A stretch of 64,000 bases of DNA from Clostridia bacterium (GTDB taxonomy: Bacteria > Bacillota > Clostridia > TANB77 > CAG-465), in contig JAQUWH010000008.1 in NCBI GenBank assembly GCA_028692955.1, forward strand, positions 1-64,000, in the 5' to 3' direction. Both the position numbers and the translations under genes were made by a program. Shown here piece after piece: positions 9,276 through 18,102 of this stretch. Each line of letters opens with the position of its first letter. Positions within the stretch are counted from its first letter, which is position 1. Under the pieces are notes generated by a model. That model had not been told where the DNA came from, searched no databases, and saw only the letters and a program-made list of their open reading frames with translations.

Positions 9276-10559
9276 CTATTTTTTAAGTCTTGTAAGCTTT
9301 AATAACTCGTCTGTAATTGTTCGATATAAATTCTTTTTCTCTTTTTGTTTCTCTTGTTTTGTTTTATATGTTTTTCTTAATTTGTAATCTTTTATAATTT
9401 CAGTATAGAGCTTTTCTAGTTTATCAGCAAATTCTTCAACGGAATACAACTTTGCTGTGTCTAATCCATTTTCAACAAGTTTATTTGCCAATTTCTCATT
9501 ATTTAATACATTGATAATTGCCTTTGTAAAATCAGCATTTTTTCTCACCAAAATCCCATTTTTGTTATTCGTGATAAATTCTGAAAGGTTTGGTGCGAAT
9601 TTTGCAACAACTGGTGTGCTGGAAGCCATTGCCTCAATGAAAGTTAAACCTTGTGTTTCCGTTAAAGAGGCATTCACAAATACATCTCCAATGTTATAAT
9701 ATTTTGGAACATCAGTCCATGGAATTTTTCCAGTAAAAATAACTTTGTCGGAAATATTTAATTTTTTTGCTTGTTCTTTTAAATCATCGACAGAAGGGCC
9801 AATACCAACAATTAAGAATTTAGCGTTTGGCATCTCTTTAAAAATGGATGGCATATTATCCATGATAACATCAATACTTTTTTCTTCCGCAATTCTTCCT
9901 AAAAACAATATGACTTTATCTTCTTTTTTTATTCCAAGTGATTCTTTTAAATTAATTCTTTCTTCATCAGAAAAATTTGATCTTTTAAAAGGAATAATAT
10001 CAATCCCTGTTGGAATAATATAAATTGGTTTATTCTTTACTTTACATCTATATCTTAAATATTTTTCTGTTTTACTAGAAGGGGAAATAACGCATTCAGC
10101 CTTCCTTAAAAAGCTCCTAGAAAGTCTTCTTACTAGTCTTTTAGTAAAAATTTTTCTTGTCCATTTTATTGGCATCACATAATGCACATAATCTTCCCAC
10201 ATCGTATGATAAGTATGGATAAAAGGAATGTTAAATTTTCTTGAAATAATTTTTCCAAAATGACCAAGTCCAAATTCTGATTGTGTATGGACAATATCTA
10301 AATTTAGTTCTTTTATTTTCTTTGCTATATCTCTCGAATAAAAAGCTGCTATCCTATTTTTATACTGTCTTGCCACTATAAGTGGCATACTTTTTAGCAT
10401 AAATAATTCTTGATTTTCCTTTGGCTTAATTGATTTTGATGGCGCAAAAACATATACTTCATGACCACGCTTTTTCATTTCTAATTCTAACATGTTAATA
10501 GAAGTAACTACTCCACTAACAACTGGATTATATGTATCGGTAAATATACCTATTTTCAT
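9276..10559 (-). CDS. GT4-family glycosyltransferase, probably a diacylglycerol glucosyltransferase
   Basis: This is a GT-B fold retaining glycosyltransferase of 427 residues. The N-terminus MKIGIFTDTYNPVVSGV and the HTYHTMWEDY segment are typical of the glycolipid-forming glucosyltransferases of low-GC Gram-positives (processive or monoglucosyl-diacylglycerol synthases). The C-terminal nucleotide-sugar domain has LFLGRIAEEKS and the ETQGLTFIEAMASSTPVVA element with the EX7E catalytic/binding pair. A GGGAG site precedes the ATG. The lipid acceptor is inferred from family resemblance; other GT4 acceptors remain possible. The strongly basic C-terminal tail would suit membrane association. Confidence 0.8.
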   Translation of the reverse strand: MKIGIFTDTYNPVVSGVVTSINMLELEMKKRGHEVYVFAPSKSIKPKENQELFMLKSMPLIVARQYKNRIAAFYSRDIAKKIKELNLDIVHTQSEFGLGHFGKIISRKFNIPFIHTYHTMWEDYVHYVMPIKWTRKIFTKRLVRRLSRSFLRKAECVISPSSKTEKYLRYRCKVKNKPIYIIPTGIDIIPFKRSNFSDEERINLKESLGIKKEDKVILFLGRIAEEKSIDVIMDNMPSIFKEMPNAKFLIVGIGPSVDDLKEQAKKLNISDKVIFTGKIPWTDVPKYYNIGDVFVNASLTETQGLTFIEAMASSTPVVAKFAPNLSEFITNNKNGILVRKNADFTKAIINVLNNEKLANKLVENGLDTAKLYSVEEFADKLEKLYTEIIKDYKLRKTYKTKQEKQKEKKNLYRTITDELLKLTRLKK

Positions 10560-10704
10560 TGTTCACAACTCCCTAAGTCACAATACTATATATTAAAATA
10601 TAATAATTGTCGTGTTTATATTATATAGTAAAGGACTTTCAAAGTCAATATTCGACAGAAACATCATATACCTTTTTTTCTTTGTACAGACGTTCATTAT
10701 GATA

Positions 10705-10733
10705 TTGTTTTATAACATAGTATATGATATAAT
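10705..10733 (+). promoter_or_regulatory. Promoter of the Ig-like anchored protein gene
   Basis: TTGTTT (10705-10710) and TATAAT (10728-10733) are 17 bases apart, about 38 bases before the ATG at 10771. Confidence 0.65.
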
Positions 10734-10770
10734 AGGACATAATATGATATGGGGAAAAAGGTGTGATTTT

Positions 10771-11214
10771 ATGAGAACAAAGAAGATAATTATAATTGCT
10801 ATTTCTGTTGTCATTATACTTATATTAACCCTTTGTATCGTACTATTATCTAAAAATACGATTTCAAAATGTTTGTCAAAACATGGAGTAATAGAAGCAG
10901 TAAATGATTTTTCTTTAGTGGTTGATAAAGATAATATTACCAATGAGTCAATTAAAATTACGATATATAATCATACCAATGAAGATACTTCTTATGGTGT
11001 TAATTATGAAATTGAACAATGGGAAGAGGGTCGATGGAAATCATTTGATGTACAGGCTAATTGGATTGAAATAGCTTGTATTCTAAAGGCTAATTCTAGT
11101 AATACTGAAACAATATCCTGGCAATCGGTTTATGGTAGATTGGCTATAGGAAAATACAGAATGATTAAAAACGTTGCAGGCACTATTATCTCAGATGAAT
11201 TTGAAATTAAATAA
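10771..11214 (+). CDS. Membrane-anchored protein with a bacterial Ig-like (Big_14-type) domain
   Basis: An N-terminal helix (KKIIIIAISVVIILILTLCIV) anchors about 120 extracytoplasmic residues. The domain pattern SIKITIYNHTNEDTSYG...IEQWEEGRWKSF...YGRLAIGKYRMIK is that of the bacterial Ig-like domain usually seen in small Firmicutes lipoproteins and anchored proteins. The function is unknown. The frame is open further upstream to 10612, but AAAAAGGTGTGA just before ATG 10771 and the promoter at 10705-10733 decide the start. The gene is monocistronic. Confidence 0.75.
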   Translation: MRTKKIIIIAISVVIILILTLCIVLLSKNTISKCLSKHGVIEAVNDFSLVVDKDNITNESIKITIYNHTNEDTSYGVNYEIEQWEEGRWKSFDVQANWIEIACILKANSSNTETISWQSVYGRLAIGKYRMIKNVAGTIISDEFEIK

Positions 11215-11222
11215 TATAAACT

Positions 11223-11263
11223 AAAAAAATGTATGCTAGTAGATAAGTTGCATATATTTTTTT
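11223..11263 (+). terminator. Intrinsic terminator after the Ig-like protein gene
   Basis: A-rich stem 11223-11236 pairs with GCATATAT plus a T run at 11250-11263 (one G-U pair); the loop is about 13 bases. Confidence 0.7.
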
Positions 11264-11281
11264 CATTTTAGCTAAGATCTA

Positions 11282-11310
11282 TTGACAAGGATAGAGAAGT
11301 ATATTATAAT
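11282..11310 (+). promoter_or_regulatory. Perfect-consensus promoter upstream of a doubtful gene
   Basis: TTGACA (11282-11287) and TATAAT (11305-11310) with exactly 17 bases between them. The nearest open frame starts only about 9 bases after the expected transcription start and lacks a ribosome site. What this promoter drives is unclear: a small RNA, a decayed gene, or uvrB through a long leader. Confidence 0.7.
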
Positions 11311-11325
11311 AAGAAACATGAACTA

Positions 11326-11532
11326 ATGTTCTTAAAGTGCGATAATATAGAAAATACAAATGCCGAATTAATCAATGAGGGTCTATCTCAACAATATAGA
11401 CTTATAAAGTTAAATGAATCTGCAAAAAGCCAAATAGCAATTTTAGAAAAAAATAAAGGAATTAAAGAATTAGAAAATTTACAGGAAAAAGTAAGAACAG
11501 GAGAATTGTTAAAATTGAAAGAAATTAATTGA
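11326..11532 (+). CDS. Doubtful or decayed small ORF upstream of uvrB
   Basis: The 68 codons are Lys-, Glu- and Asn-rich and would form helices (ESAKSQIAILEKNKGIKEL), but there is no Shine-Dalgarno site. A second stretch of open frame without a start codon (11573-11698) follows, encoding sequence such as [17 protein letters not shown]. Together they may be remnants of a gene now broken by stops, or the leader of uvrB. I do not recognise the family. Confidence 0.3.
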   Translation: MFLKCDNIENTNAELINEGLSQQYRLIKLNESAKSQIAILEKNKGIKELENLQEKVRTGELLKLKEIN

Positions 11533-11711
11533 ATATAGAAGATAGTGACTTTTTTTATTTTAGATTGACTAAGAAATATGTACTATAGCGTCTACAATCA
11601 TTGGATTTTATACTACAAAGGAAAGAGTTAGTCTTTCCTCAATAGAACGAGTATATGATTGGTTAAAATCAACTTTGCAAAAATATAATAATATATAGAT
11701 TGGAGAAAAAT

Positions 11712-13667
11712 ATGGATTTTAAAATACATTCAAAATACAGTCCAACAGGTGACCAGCCACAAGCCATTGAAAAAATAGTAAATGGCTTTGAAAGCGGTGC
11801 TAAAAATCAAACGTTGTTGGGAGTAACTGGGTCTGGTAAAACTTTTACAATGGCAAATGTTATTGAAAGGCTTAACAAACCAACTATTATTATGGCACAT
11901 AATAAAACACTAGCAGGTCAGTTATATAGTGAGTTCAAAGAGTTATTTCCTGAAAATGCTGTTGAATTATTCATTTCATATTATGATTACTACCAGCCGG
12001 AGTCGTATATAGCATCTACAGATACCTATATAGAAAAGGATAGTAGTATCAATGATGAGATAGACAAGTTAAGGCATAGTGCTACTGCTGTATTATTTGA
12101 GAGAAAAGATGTTATTATTGTTGCCTCTGTTTCTGCAATCTATTCACTCGGTTCACCAGATGACTATTCTAATATGGTTTTATCTGTTAGACCTGGAATG
12201 AAGAAAAGCAGAGAAGATGTGATTAAGAGTTTAGTTGAAATGCAGTATAGTAGAAATGACATTGAATTTGTACGTGGCAATTTTAGAGTAAAAGGAGATA
12301 TCGTTGATGTATTTCCAGCTGATAATTCTGAACAAGCCATTAGATTGGAATTTTTTGGTGATGAAATTGATAGAGTATGTTTAATAGATGGTATGACAGG
12401 AAAAGTAAATGCTGTTTCAAAGCATGAGTTCATTTATCCAAAGTCACATTATGTCATACCAAAAGAAAAAATAGAACAATCAATTCAAACCATACAAGAA
12501 GAATTGGCTGAAAGAATTAAATTCTTTAAAGAAAGAGATAAAATTGTAGAAGCTTACAGGATAGAACAAAGAACCAATTTTGATATGGAGATGTTAAGAG
12601 AAACAGGATTTTGTCAAGGAATTGAGAACTATTCTGCTGTACTTAGTGGAAGAAAACCTGGAAGTATGCCTTATACATTGTTTGACTATTTAGGAGATGA
12701 TTTCTTAACCATCATTGACGAATCCCATGTTACACTACCACAAATTAGAGGAATGTATAATGGAGATAGGGCAAGAAAAGAATCGTTGATTGAAAATGGA
12801 TTTAGACTTCCCTCTGCTTTTGATAATAGACCACTTCGCTTTGAAGAATGGGAAAAGAAAGTACATGATATCATATATGTGAGTGCTACACCAGCAGATT
12901 ATGAATTTTCAAAATCGAAATCTGTTGCGGAACAAATTATACGTCCAACGGGATTACTTGACCCTGAAATAGTGGTAAAACCAACAGAAAATCAATTAGA
13001 TGATTTAGTCAAAAACATTAATGAAGTGACCCAAAAAGGTGAGAAAGTGTTAGTTACAACATTGACTAAGAGAATGTCAGAAGAACTAACGACGTATCTT
13101 TCTGAAAAAGGAATTAAAGTAAGGTATATGCACTCTGATATTGATGCACTGGACCGTTTGGAAATTATCCGTGATTTAAGATTAAGTAAATTTGATGTAT
13201 TAGTCGGCATTAATCTATTAAGAGAGGGACTCGACATACCAGAGGTATCACTTGTTACGATACTTGATGCGGATAAAGAAGGCTTCTTAAGAAGTGAGCG
13301 ATCTTTGATACAGACAATAGGACGTGCTGCTAGAAATGCACATGGTAGGGTTATAATGTATGCAGATGAATTGACCGATTCTATGGAAAAAGCAATCCAT
13401 GAAACAAATAGAAGAAGAGGGATACAGGCAGCGTATAACGAAGAACATGGGATCATACCACAAAGTATTGTAAAAGATGTGAGGGATAGTGTAAAGGCTA
13501 CTGTCGAAGAAGTAGAAGAAAAAGAAGTGAATCTAAAGAAAGGCGAAACAGTCGAAGAAAGTATTGCAAGATTAACAGAAGAAATGATGCAATATGCTAG
13601 AAAATACGAATTTGAAAAAGCAGCGACAATACGTGACTTTATAGAGGAACTGAAGAATTTAAAATAA
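11712..13667 (+). CDS. uvrB: Excinuclease ABC subunit B
   Basis: UvrB is the damage-verification helicase of nucleotide excision repair, loaded by UvrA and cut next to by UvrC. Visible are the Walker A GVTGSGKT at residues 37-44, the beta-hairpin [10 protein letters not shown] that clamps DNA, the helicase motifs [12 protein letters not shown] and QTIGRAARN, and the C-terminal UVR helix pair ([20 protein letters not shown]) that contacts UvrC. The length of 651 residues is normal. ATG 11712 follows GGAGA; a TTG at 11700 overlaps that site. No convincing LexA box lies directly upstream. Confidence 0.96.
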   Translation: MDFKIHSKYSPTGDQPQAIEKIVNGFESGAKNQTLLGVTGSGKTFTMANVIERLNKPTIIMAHNKTLAGQLYSEFKELFPENAVELFISYYDYYQPESYIASTDTYIEKDSSINDEIDKLRHSATAVLFERKDVIIVASVSAIYSLGSPDDYSNMVLSVRPGMKKSREDVIKSLVEMQYSRNDIEFVRGNFRVKGDIVDVFPADNSEQAIRLEFFGDEIDRVCLIDGMTGKVNAVSKHEFIYPKSHYVIPKEKIEQSIQTIQEELAERIKFFKERDKIVEAYRIEQRTNFDMEMLRETGFCQGIENYSAVLSGRKPGSMPYTLFDYLGDDFLTIIDESHVTLPQIRGMYNGDRARKESLIENGFRLPSAFDNRPLRFEEWEKKVHDIIYVSATPADYEFSKSKSVAEQIIRPTGLLDPEIVVKPTENQLDDLVKNINEVTQKGEKVLVTTLTKRMSEELTTYLSEKGIKVRYMHSDIDALDRLEIIRDLRLSKFDVLVGINLLREGLDIPEVSLVTILDADKEGFLRSERSLIQTIGRAARNAHGRVIMYADELTDSMEKAIHETNRRRGIQAAYNEEHGIIPQSIVKDVRDSVKATVEEVEEKEVNLKKGETVEESIARLTEEMMQYARKYEFEKAATIRDFIEELKNLK

Positions 13668-13710
13668 AATATTCAAAAATAATTATCTTTTACTATGATG
13701 CTTGTATCAC

Positions 13711-13739
13711 TTGCATTTTACATAAGTTTATGATATAAT
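13711..13739 (+). promoter_or_regulatory. Promoter of the DEAD-box helicase gene
   Basis: TTGCAT (13711-13716) and TATAAT (13734-13739), spacing 17. The transcript would start near 13746, immediately before the leader hairpin. Confidence 0.75.
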
Positions 13740-13750
13740 ACTATTACAGT

Positions 13751-13787
13751 AATATTAGAGCGATATTATTTTGCTCTAATATTTTTT
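13751..13787 (+). promoter_or_regulatory. Attenuator-like terminator hairpin in the DEAD-box helicase leader
   Basis: An 11-bp perfect stem (13751-13761 with 13773-13783) runs directly into a T run (13782-13787), the form of an intrinsic terminator, yet it lies between the promoter and the coding region. An alternative pairing TAATAT (13750-13755) with ATATTA (13763-13768) would prevent the terminator from forming. A small GGCA-TGCC hairpin (13790-13800) follows, then the GAAGGGA ribosome site. The arrangement suggests control by premature termination; no ligand or factor can be inferred. Confidence 0.6.
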
Positions 13788-13814
13788 ACGGCAAAATGCC
13801 ACGAAGGGAAAAAT

Positions 13815-15470
13815 ATGGAAATTAAAAAATTTGAAGAAATGAATATTAACGAGAACATAAAAAAAGCAATTAAAAAAATGGGATTTGAAGAAGGAACCCC
13901 TATACAAACAAAAGCAATACCTTATATTTTAGAAGGTATGGATGTGATTGGAATTGCACAAACTGGTACAGGAAAAACCTCTGCTTTTGGTATACCTGCA
14001 ATTGAAGCAGTTGATATAACTAATACTAGTGTACAGACATTGATACTGTGCCCAACAAGAGAACTTTGTATTCAAACATGTGAAGAATTAAAAGCGTTAG
14101 GATTATACACAAAGGGATTGTTGATTACTCCAATTTATGGTGGTCAACAAATTGATAGGCAAATGGCTTCTTTAAAAAAGAAACCACAAATTGTTGTGGG
14201 AACTCCAGGAAGAGTTATGGATCATTTAAGAAGAAAAACATTGAAGCTAGATACCATTGAAATGTTAGTGTTAGATGAGGCCGATGAAATGCTTAATATG
14301 GGATTTAGAGAGGATTTAGATGTCATATTAAAAGGAGCAAATAAAGAAAGACAAACTGTTTTATTTTCTGCTACGATGTCAAATGAAATTAAGAAAATAA
14401 CCAAAAAATATCAAAAAGAAGATGCAGTGAATTGTACAGTAGAAAGAAAAAACATTACTGCTCCTAAAATTGAACAAACAGTGGTACGATTACAAGAAAG
14501 CAAAAAATTAGAAGTGTTAACAAGAATCATTGATTCAGAAGATACAAAACTTGCCGTGATATTTTGCAATACGAAACGTAAAGTAGATGACATCGTAGAA
14601 GCTTTAAAAACGAGAGGTTATTTTGTAGATGCATTACATGGTGACATGAAACAAAGTCAAAGAGACGTTGTCATGAGAAAATTTAGAACCAATAAGCTTA
14701 ATATTTTAGTAGCAACAGATGTGGCAGCAAGAGGTATTGATGTTGAGGATGTAGAAATTGTTTTCAATTATGATATACCATCAGATGAAGAATATTATGT
14801 ACATAGAATTGGTAGAACAGGAAGAGCTGGAAAAAGTGGAAAAGCAATTACATTTGTGACACCAAGAGAAGTATACAAATTAAGAGATATCCAAAAATAT
14901 ACGAATGTTGAAATGGAAGAATATCAATTTGTAAGTAAGGATATTGCCAATCAAAAGAAATTTGGTAAACTATTTGAACAAGTTGAGAGTATTATCAATG
15001 AAAATGAGTTAGATACAGAATCTAATTTCATAGAAAGTTATTTAGAAGAAAATGAAATAAGCCTTATGGATTTATGTGCAGGTTTGATTCGATTTAATCT
15101 AAAAGATAGTATATCTGATTACAAAGATTTAGTATTAAATGAAAATGATTTTAATAGTAAAGATAGAAAAGTAAAAGAAGGACAAGTAAGATTATTTTTA
15201 ACTCTTGGTAAATTGGACAAGATCAATAAAAATGAATTAAGAGATTATATTGTCAGTGAAGCAAAAATTGATCGTTCTGATATTCATGGAGCAGAAGTAT
15301 TGGATAAATTTAGCTTTTTAACAGTCTCTAAAGAGGCAGCTGATGAGATTATTGAAAAATTAAATCATTCAACATATAATGGAAGAAAAATTATTATTGA
15401 AGAATCTACCAAAGAAGGTAAAAAAAATGGTAACAGGTCAAATGGAACTTTTAAAAGAAAAAGAAACTAA
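13815..15470 (+). CDS. DEAD-box ATP-dependent RNA helicase with DbpA-type RNA-binding domain
   Basis: This enzyme unwinds structured RNA, probably in ribosome assembly, cold adaptation or mRNA decay. The core shows the Q motif (GFEEGTPIQTKAIP), AQTGTGKT, PTRELCIQ, VLDEADEML, SAT and HRIGRTGRAG. After a linker and dimerisation-like region (~residues 370-450) comes a C-terminal DbpA-type RNA-binding fold (VRLFLTLGKLDKINK...GAEVLDKFSFLTV) and a short basic tail. The 551-residue length fits the CshA/DeaD group. It has its own promoter, an attenuator-like leader and a terminator. Confidence 0.92.
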   Translation: MEIKKFEEMNINENIKKAIKKMGFEEGTPIQTKAIPYILEGMDVIGIAQTGTGKTSAFGIPAIEAVDITNTSVQTLILCPTRELCIQTCEELKALGLYTKGLLITPIYGGQQIDRQMASLKKKPQIVVGTPGRVMDHLRRKTLKLDTIEMLVLDEADEMLNMGFREDLDVILKGANKERQTVLFSATMSNEIKKITKKYQKEDAVNCTVERKNITAPKIEQTVVRLQESKKLEVLTRIIDSEDTKLAVIFCNTKRKVDDIVEALKTRGYFVDALHGDMKQSQRDVVMRKFRTNKLNILVATDVAARGIDVEDVEIVFNYDIPSDEEYYVHRIGRTGRAGKSGKAITFVTPREVYKLRDIQKYTNVEMEEYQFVSKDIANQKKFGKLFEQVESIINENELDTESNFIESYLEENEISLMDLCAGLIRFNLKDSISDYKDLVLNENDFNSKDRKVKEGQVRLFLTLGKLDKINKNELRDYIVSEAKIDRSDIHGAEVLDKFSFLTVSKEAADEIIEKLNHSTYNGRKIIIEESTKEGKKNGNRSNGTFKRKRN

Positions 15471-15498
15471 AAGTATACATATAAATGTTAATTAGTAT

Positions 15499-15542
15499 AA
15501 AAAACATCTTTTATTATTAAATAGAATAAGAGATGTTTTTTT
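15499..15542 (+). terminator. Intrinsic terminator after the DEAD-box helicase gene
   Basis: An A-rich stem (AAACATCT arm near 15502) pairs across a 9-base loop with the arm ending AGATGT, followed by a run of seven or more T; one G-U pair. Confidence 0.75.
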
Positions 15543-15544
15543 GA

Positions 15545-15573
15545 TTGCACCTTTTCATAAAGTATGGTATAAT
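15545..15573 (+). promoter_or_regulatory. Promoter of the M50 protease-tsaD operon
   Basis: TTGCAC (15545-15550) and TATAAT (15568-15573), spacing 17, about 30 bases before the TTG start codon. Confidence 0.7.
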
Positions 15574-15602
15574 TTAAAATAATTTTGAGAGGATGATAAA
15601 AT

Positions 15603-16250
15603 TTGTTTAATATCTTTAGTAAAGAAGGATTAATGTCCTTTATCTATACGCTTCCAGCATTACTGATTTGTTTAGCAGTTCATGAGTTTGCCCATGCGTA
15701 CACAGCATATAAATTAGGAGATAAGTCACAAAAAGCACTAGGTAGATTAACATTAGACCCATTTAAACATATTGATTGGATGGGATTTTTGTGTATTGCT
15801 CTTTGTGGATTTGGTTGGGGAAAACCAGTGTCCGTTAATAGTAGAAGTTTTAAAAATGAAAGCAAAGGAATCATGCTTACTTCTCTTGCAGGTCCACTTT
15901 CAAATTTGCTACTTGCTATCTTTTTTACAATAGTACTAAAAATATTGATTGTAACAGGCGCTGTAGGGCCATTAATTAGTACGAGTGCGGGTGGGATACT
16001 CACTCAAATGTTGCTACTTACCATACAGTTTAATGTAGTATTTGCAGTGTTTAATATGATACCATTACCACCATTTGATGGTTCAAAGGTATTAAGGCAT
16101 TTTTTACCATACAAAGCAAAACAAAGTTTTGATATGTTAGAAAGATATTCGTTTATTATTATTGTAATATTTTTTATATCAGGAATTGGTAATTATATCA
16201 TATTGCCACTTGTTAATTTAATACTACAAGGATTAATGTTTATATTATAA
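15603..16250 (+). CDS. Site-2 protease family protein (M50 metallopeptidase)
   Basis: This is an intramembrane zinc protease of the small YwhC/YdgE-like group. The zinc motif HEFAH lies in the first hydrophobic helix (ALLICLAVHEFAHAYTAYKLGD), the glycine-rich loop GRLTLDPFKHIDWMGFL follows, and the third ligand region NMIPLPPFDGSKVL is near residue 155. At 215 residues it lacks PDZ domains. The start is TTG, preceded by GAGAGGATG. The substrate is unknown. It is followed 12 bases later by tsaD. Confidence 0.87.
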   Translation: MFNIFSKEGLMSFIYTLPALLICLAVHEFAHAYTAYKLGDKSQKALGRLTLDPFKHIDWMGFLCIALCGFGWGKPVSVNSRSFKNESKGIMLTSLAGPLSNLLLAIFFTIVLKILIVTGAVGPLISTSAGGILTQMLLLTIQFNVVFAVFNMIPLPPFDGSKVLRHFLPYKAKQSFDMLERYSFIIIVIFFISGIGNYIILPLVNLILQGLMFIL

Positions 16251-16262
16251 AAAGGAGAAACA

Positions 16263-17264
16263 ATGATTGGATTAAATATAGAATCTAGTTGTGATGAAAC
16301 AGCAGTATCCATCATAGAAGATGGAAGAAAAGTGTTGTCTAATGTTATTTCAACACAAATAGAGATTCACAAGGAATTTGGGGGAGTAGTGCCAGAGATT
16401 GCATCAAGAAAACATTTAACAAATATTTCTTATGTGGTAGAGGAAGCAGTCAAAGAGGCGAATGTATCATTTCAAGACATTGACTATATTGGCGTTACTT
16501 ATGGACCAGGATTAATTGGTGCTTTGCTTGTGGGGGTATCTTATGCAAAATCATTAGCTTATGCTTTAGATATACCTATTGTACCAACTCATCATATTGA
16601 AGGGCATATCGCTGCTAACTATTTGACTTATGAAGAATTAAAGCCACCATTTTTAGCGTTAGTTGTTTCTGGTGGACATTCTCATTTGATACAAGTAAAA
16701 GATTATACTACATTTGAAGTTATAGGGAAAACAAGAGATGATGCTGTTGGGGAAGCTTTTGATAAAGTGGCAAGGGTACTTGGCTTACCTTATCCAGGTG
16801 GACCAGAAGTGTCTAAACTTGCTATGTCTGGTGAAAGAACCTATCAACTGCCTAAAACTAAATTTGAGAATTTAGATTTTAGTTTTAGTGGGATTAAAAC
16901 AGCAGTCATTAATATTGCCCATAAGGAAGGCGATAAATTAAGAAAAGCTGATCTTGCTACTTCATTCGAACAAACGGTGTGCGAAGAGCTACTTCATAAT
17001 ACATTACTTGCGGTAGAAGAATTAAAAATAGATAAGGTAGTGTTAGCCGGTGGTGTATCTGCTAATAGGGTATTAAGAAACATGTTAAATGAATTAGCAG
17101 ATAAACATCATTTTAAAGCATATATGCCTGATTTAAAATATTGCACGGATAATGCTGCAATGATTGGTAGTGCTGCCTATTACAACTATATAGCTGGTAA
17201 TTATTTTAATATTAGAGATAAAATGGATTTAAATGCAATTGCTAATATTAAAATTGGAGACTAG
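16263..17264 (+). CDS. tsaD: tRNA N6-adenosine threonylcarbamoyltransferase TsaD
   Basis: TsaD transfers the threonylcarbamoyl group to A37 of ANN-decoding tRNAs, together with TsaB, TsaE and TsaC. The ASKHA fold is shown by GLNIESSCDETAVSI at the N-terminus, the iron-binding THHIEGH (H111 and H115 region), VVSGGHSHL and the C-terminal CTDNAAMIG. The length is 333 residues and complete. AAAAGGAG precedes the ATG. tsaB and tsaE are not nearby. Confidence 0.95.
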   Translation: MIGLNIESSCDETAVSIIEDGRKVLSNVISTQIEIHKEFGGVVPEIASRKHLTNISYVVEEAVKEANVSFQDIDYIGVTYGPGLIGALLVGVSYAKSLAYALDIPIVPTHHIEGHIAANYLTYEELKPPFLALVVSGGHSHLIQVKDYTTFEVIGKTRDDAVGEAFDKVARVLGLPYPGGPEVSKLAMSGERTYQLPKTKFENLDFSFSGIKTAVINIAHKEGDKLRKADLATSFEQTVCEELLHNTLLAVEELKIDKVVLAGGVSANRVLRNMLNELADKHHFKAYMPDLKYCTDNAAMIGSAAYYNYIAGNYFNIRDKMDLNAIANIKIGD

Positions 17265-17298
17265 TATTGTATTTATTAAATAGAAAGGAGGAGAGAAA

Positions 17299-17988
17299 AT
17301 GGCAACTTATGCAATATCAGATTTACATTTATCTTTTGGAACAGATAAGCCTATGAATGTATTTGGAAACGTCTGGTTAAATTATGAAGAGAAAGTAAAA
17401 GAAAACTGGATAAAGCAAGTAAAAGAAAAGGACATTGTGATTTTACCTGGTGATTTATCATGGGGCATTACGTTAAAAGAGGCAAAGAAAGACTTTGAAT
17501 TTATTCATCATCTTCCTGGTAAAAAAATAATAATAAAAGGCAATCATGATTATTATTTCCCAACGAAAACAAAAATAGAAAGTTTTTTTGATGAAAATAA
17601 CCTAGATACTATAGCTGTATTATTTAATAACGCTATTGATACGGAGGAATATATTATTGCAGGAACAAGAGGTTGGGGTAAAACCGAACCTAGCGATAAA
17701 AAATTGGATAAAAAAATTATCGAACGTGAAGAGGGAAGATTAATTATTTCCCTAGAAATGGCAAAAAAGTTACAAGCTGAAAATGGAAAAGAGATTATTG
17801 TTGCTATGCACTTTCCACCATTTATCGGAAAATTTCAAGAGATTATGAAACAGTACGGGGTGAAAACTTGTGTTTATGGACATTTGCATGGCTATGGGCA
17901 CTGTATGATAAAAGAGGGTATCATCGATGGAATCGAATACAAGATGGTGTCATGTGATTATACGAAATTTAAATTAATACAACTATAA
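17299..17988 (+). CDS. Calcineurin-like metallophosphoesterase
   Basis: The two-metal phosphoesterase motifs are all present in order: SDLHLSF, LPGDLSWG, IKGNHDYYF, MHFPPF and YGHLHG. At 229 residues it belongs to the group of small cytoplasmic Firmicutes phosphoesterases with an ISDLHL start; the physiological substrate is unknown. AGGAGG lies just before the ATG. It is probably co-transcribed with tsaD, as only 34 bases separate them. Confidence 0.85.
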   Translation: MATYAISDLHLSFGTDKPMNVFGNVWLNYEEKVKENWIKQVKEKDIVILPGDLSWGITLKEAKKDFEFIHHLPGKKIIIKGNHDYYFPTKTKIESFFDENNLDTIAVLFNNAIDTEEYIIAGTRGWGKTEPSDKKLDKKIIEREEGRLIISLEMAKKLQAENGKEIIVAMHFPPFIGKFQEIMKQYGVKTCVYGHLHGYGHCMIKEGIIDGIEYKMVSCDYTKFKLIQL

Positions 17989-18031
17989 TATTACACATAT
18001 GTTTCATTTTTATTAAAGTATGCTAAAAACA

Positions 18032-18088
18032 AAACTTTTGTTTGACAAACAAAATTCGATATGATATAATTTAACAAACAAAAGTTTG
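18032..18088 (+). promoter_or_regulatory. lexA promoter with two candidate LexA operators
   Basis: TTGACA (18042-18047) and TATAAT (18065-18070) with 17-base spacing form a perfect promoter. Two palindromes of the form AAAC-N4-GTTT flank it: AAAC TTTT GTTT at 18032-18043, touching the -35, and AAAC AAAA GTTT at 18076-18087, just after the -10. They resemble the Gram-positive SOS box GAAC-N4-GTTC with the outer base changed, and suggest autoregulation. The box assignment is an inference. Confidence 0.65.
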
Positions 18089-18102
18089 AGGAGGACAATG
18101 AT

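Noticed and set aside
10612-10770. N-terminal extension of the Ig-like anchored protein
   Set aside because: The promoter and the ribosome site fall inside this stretch, so translation starts at 10771.
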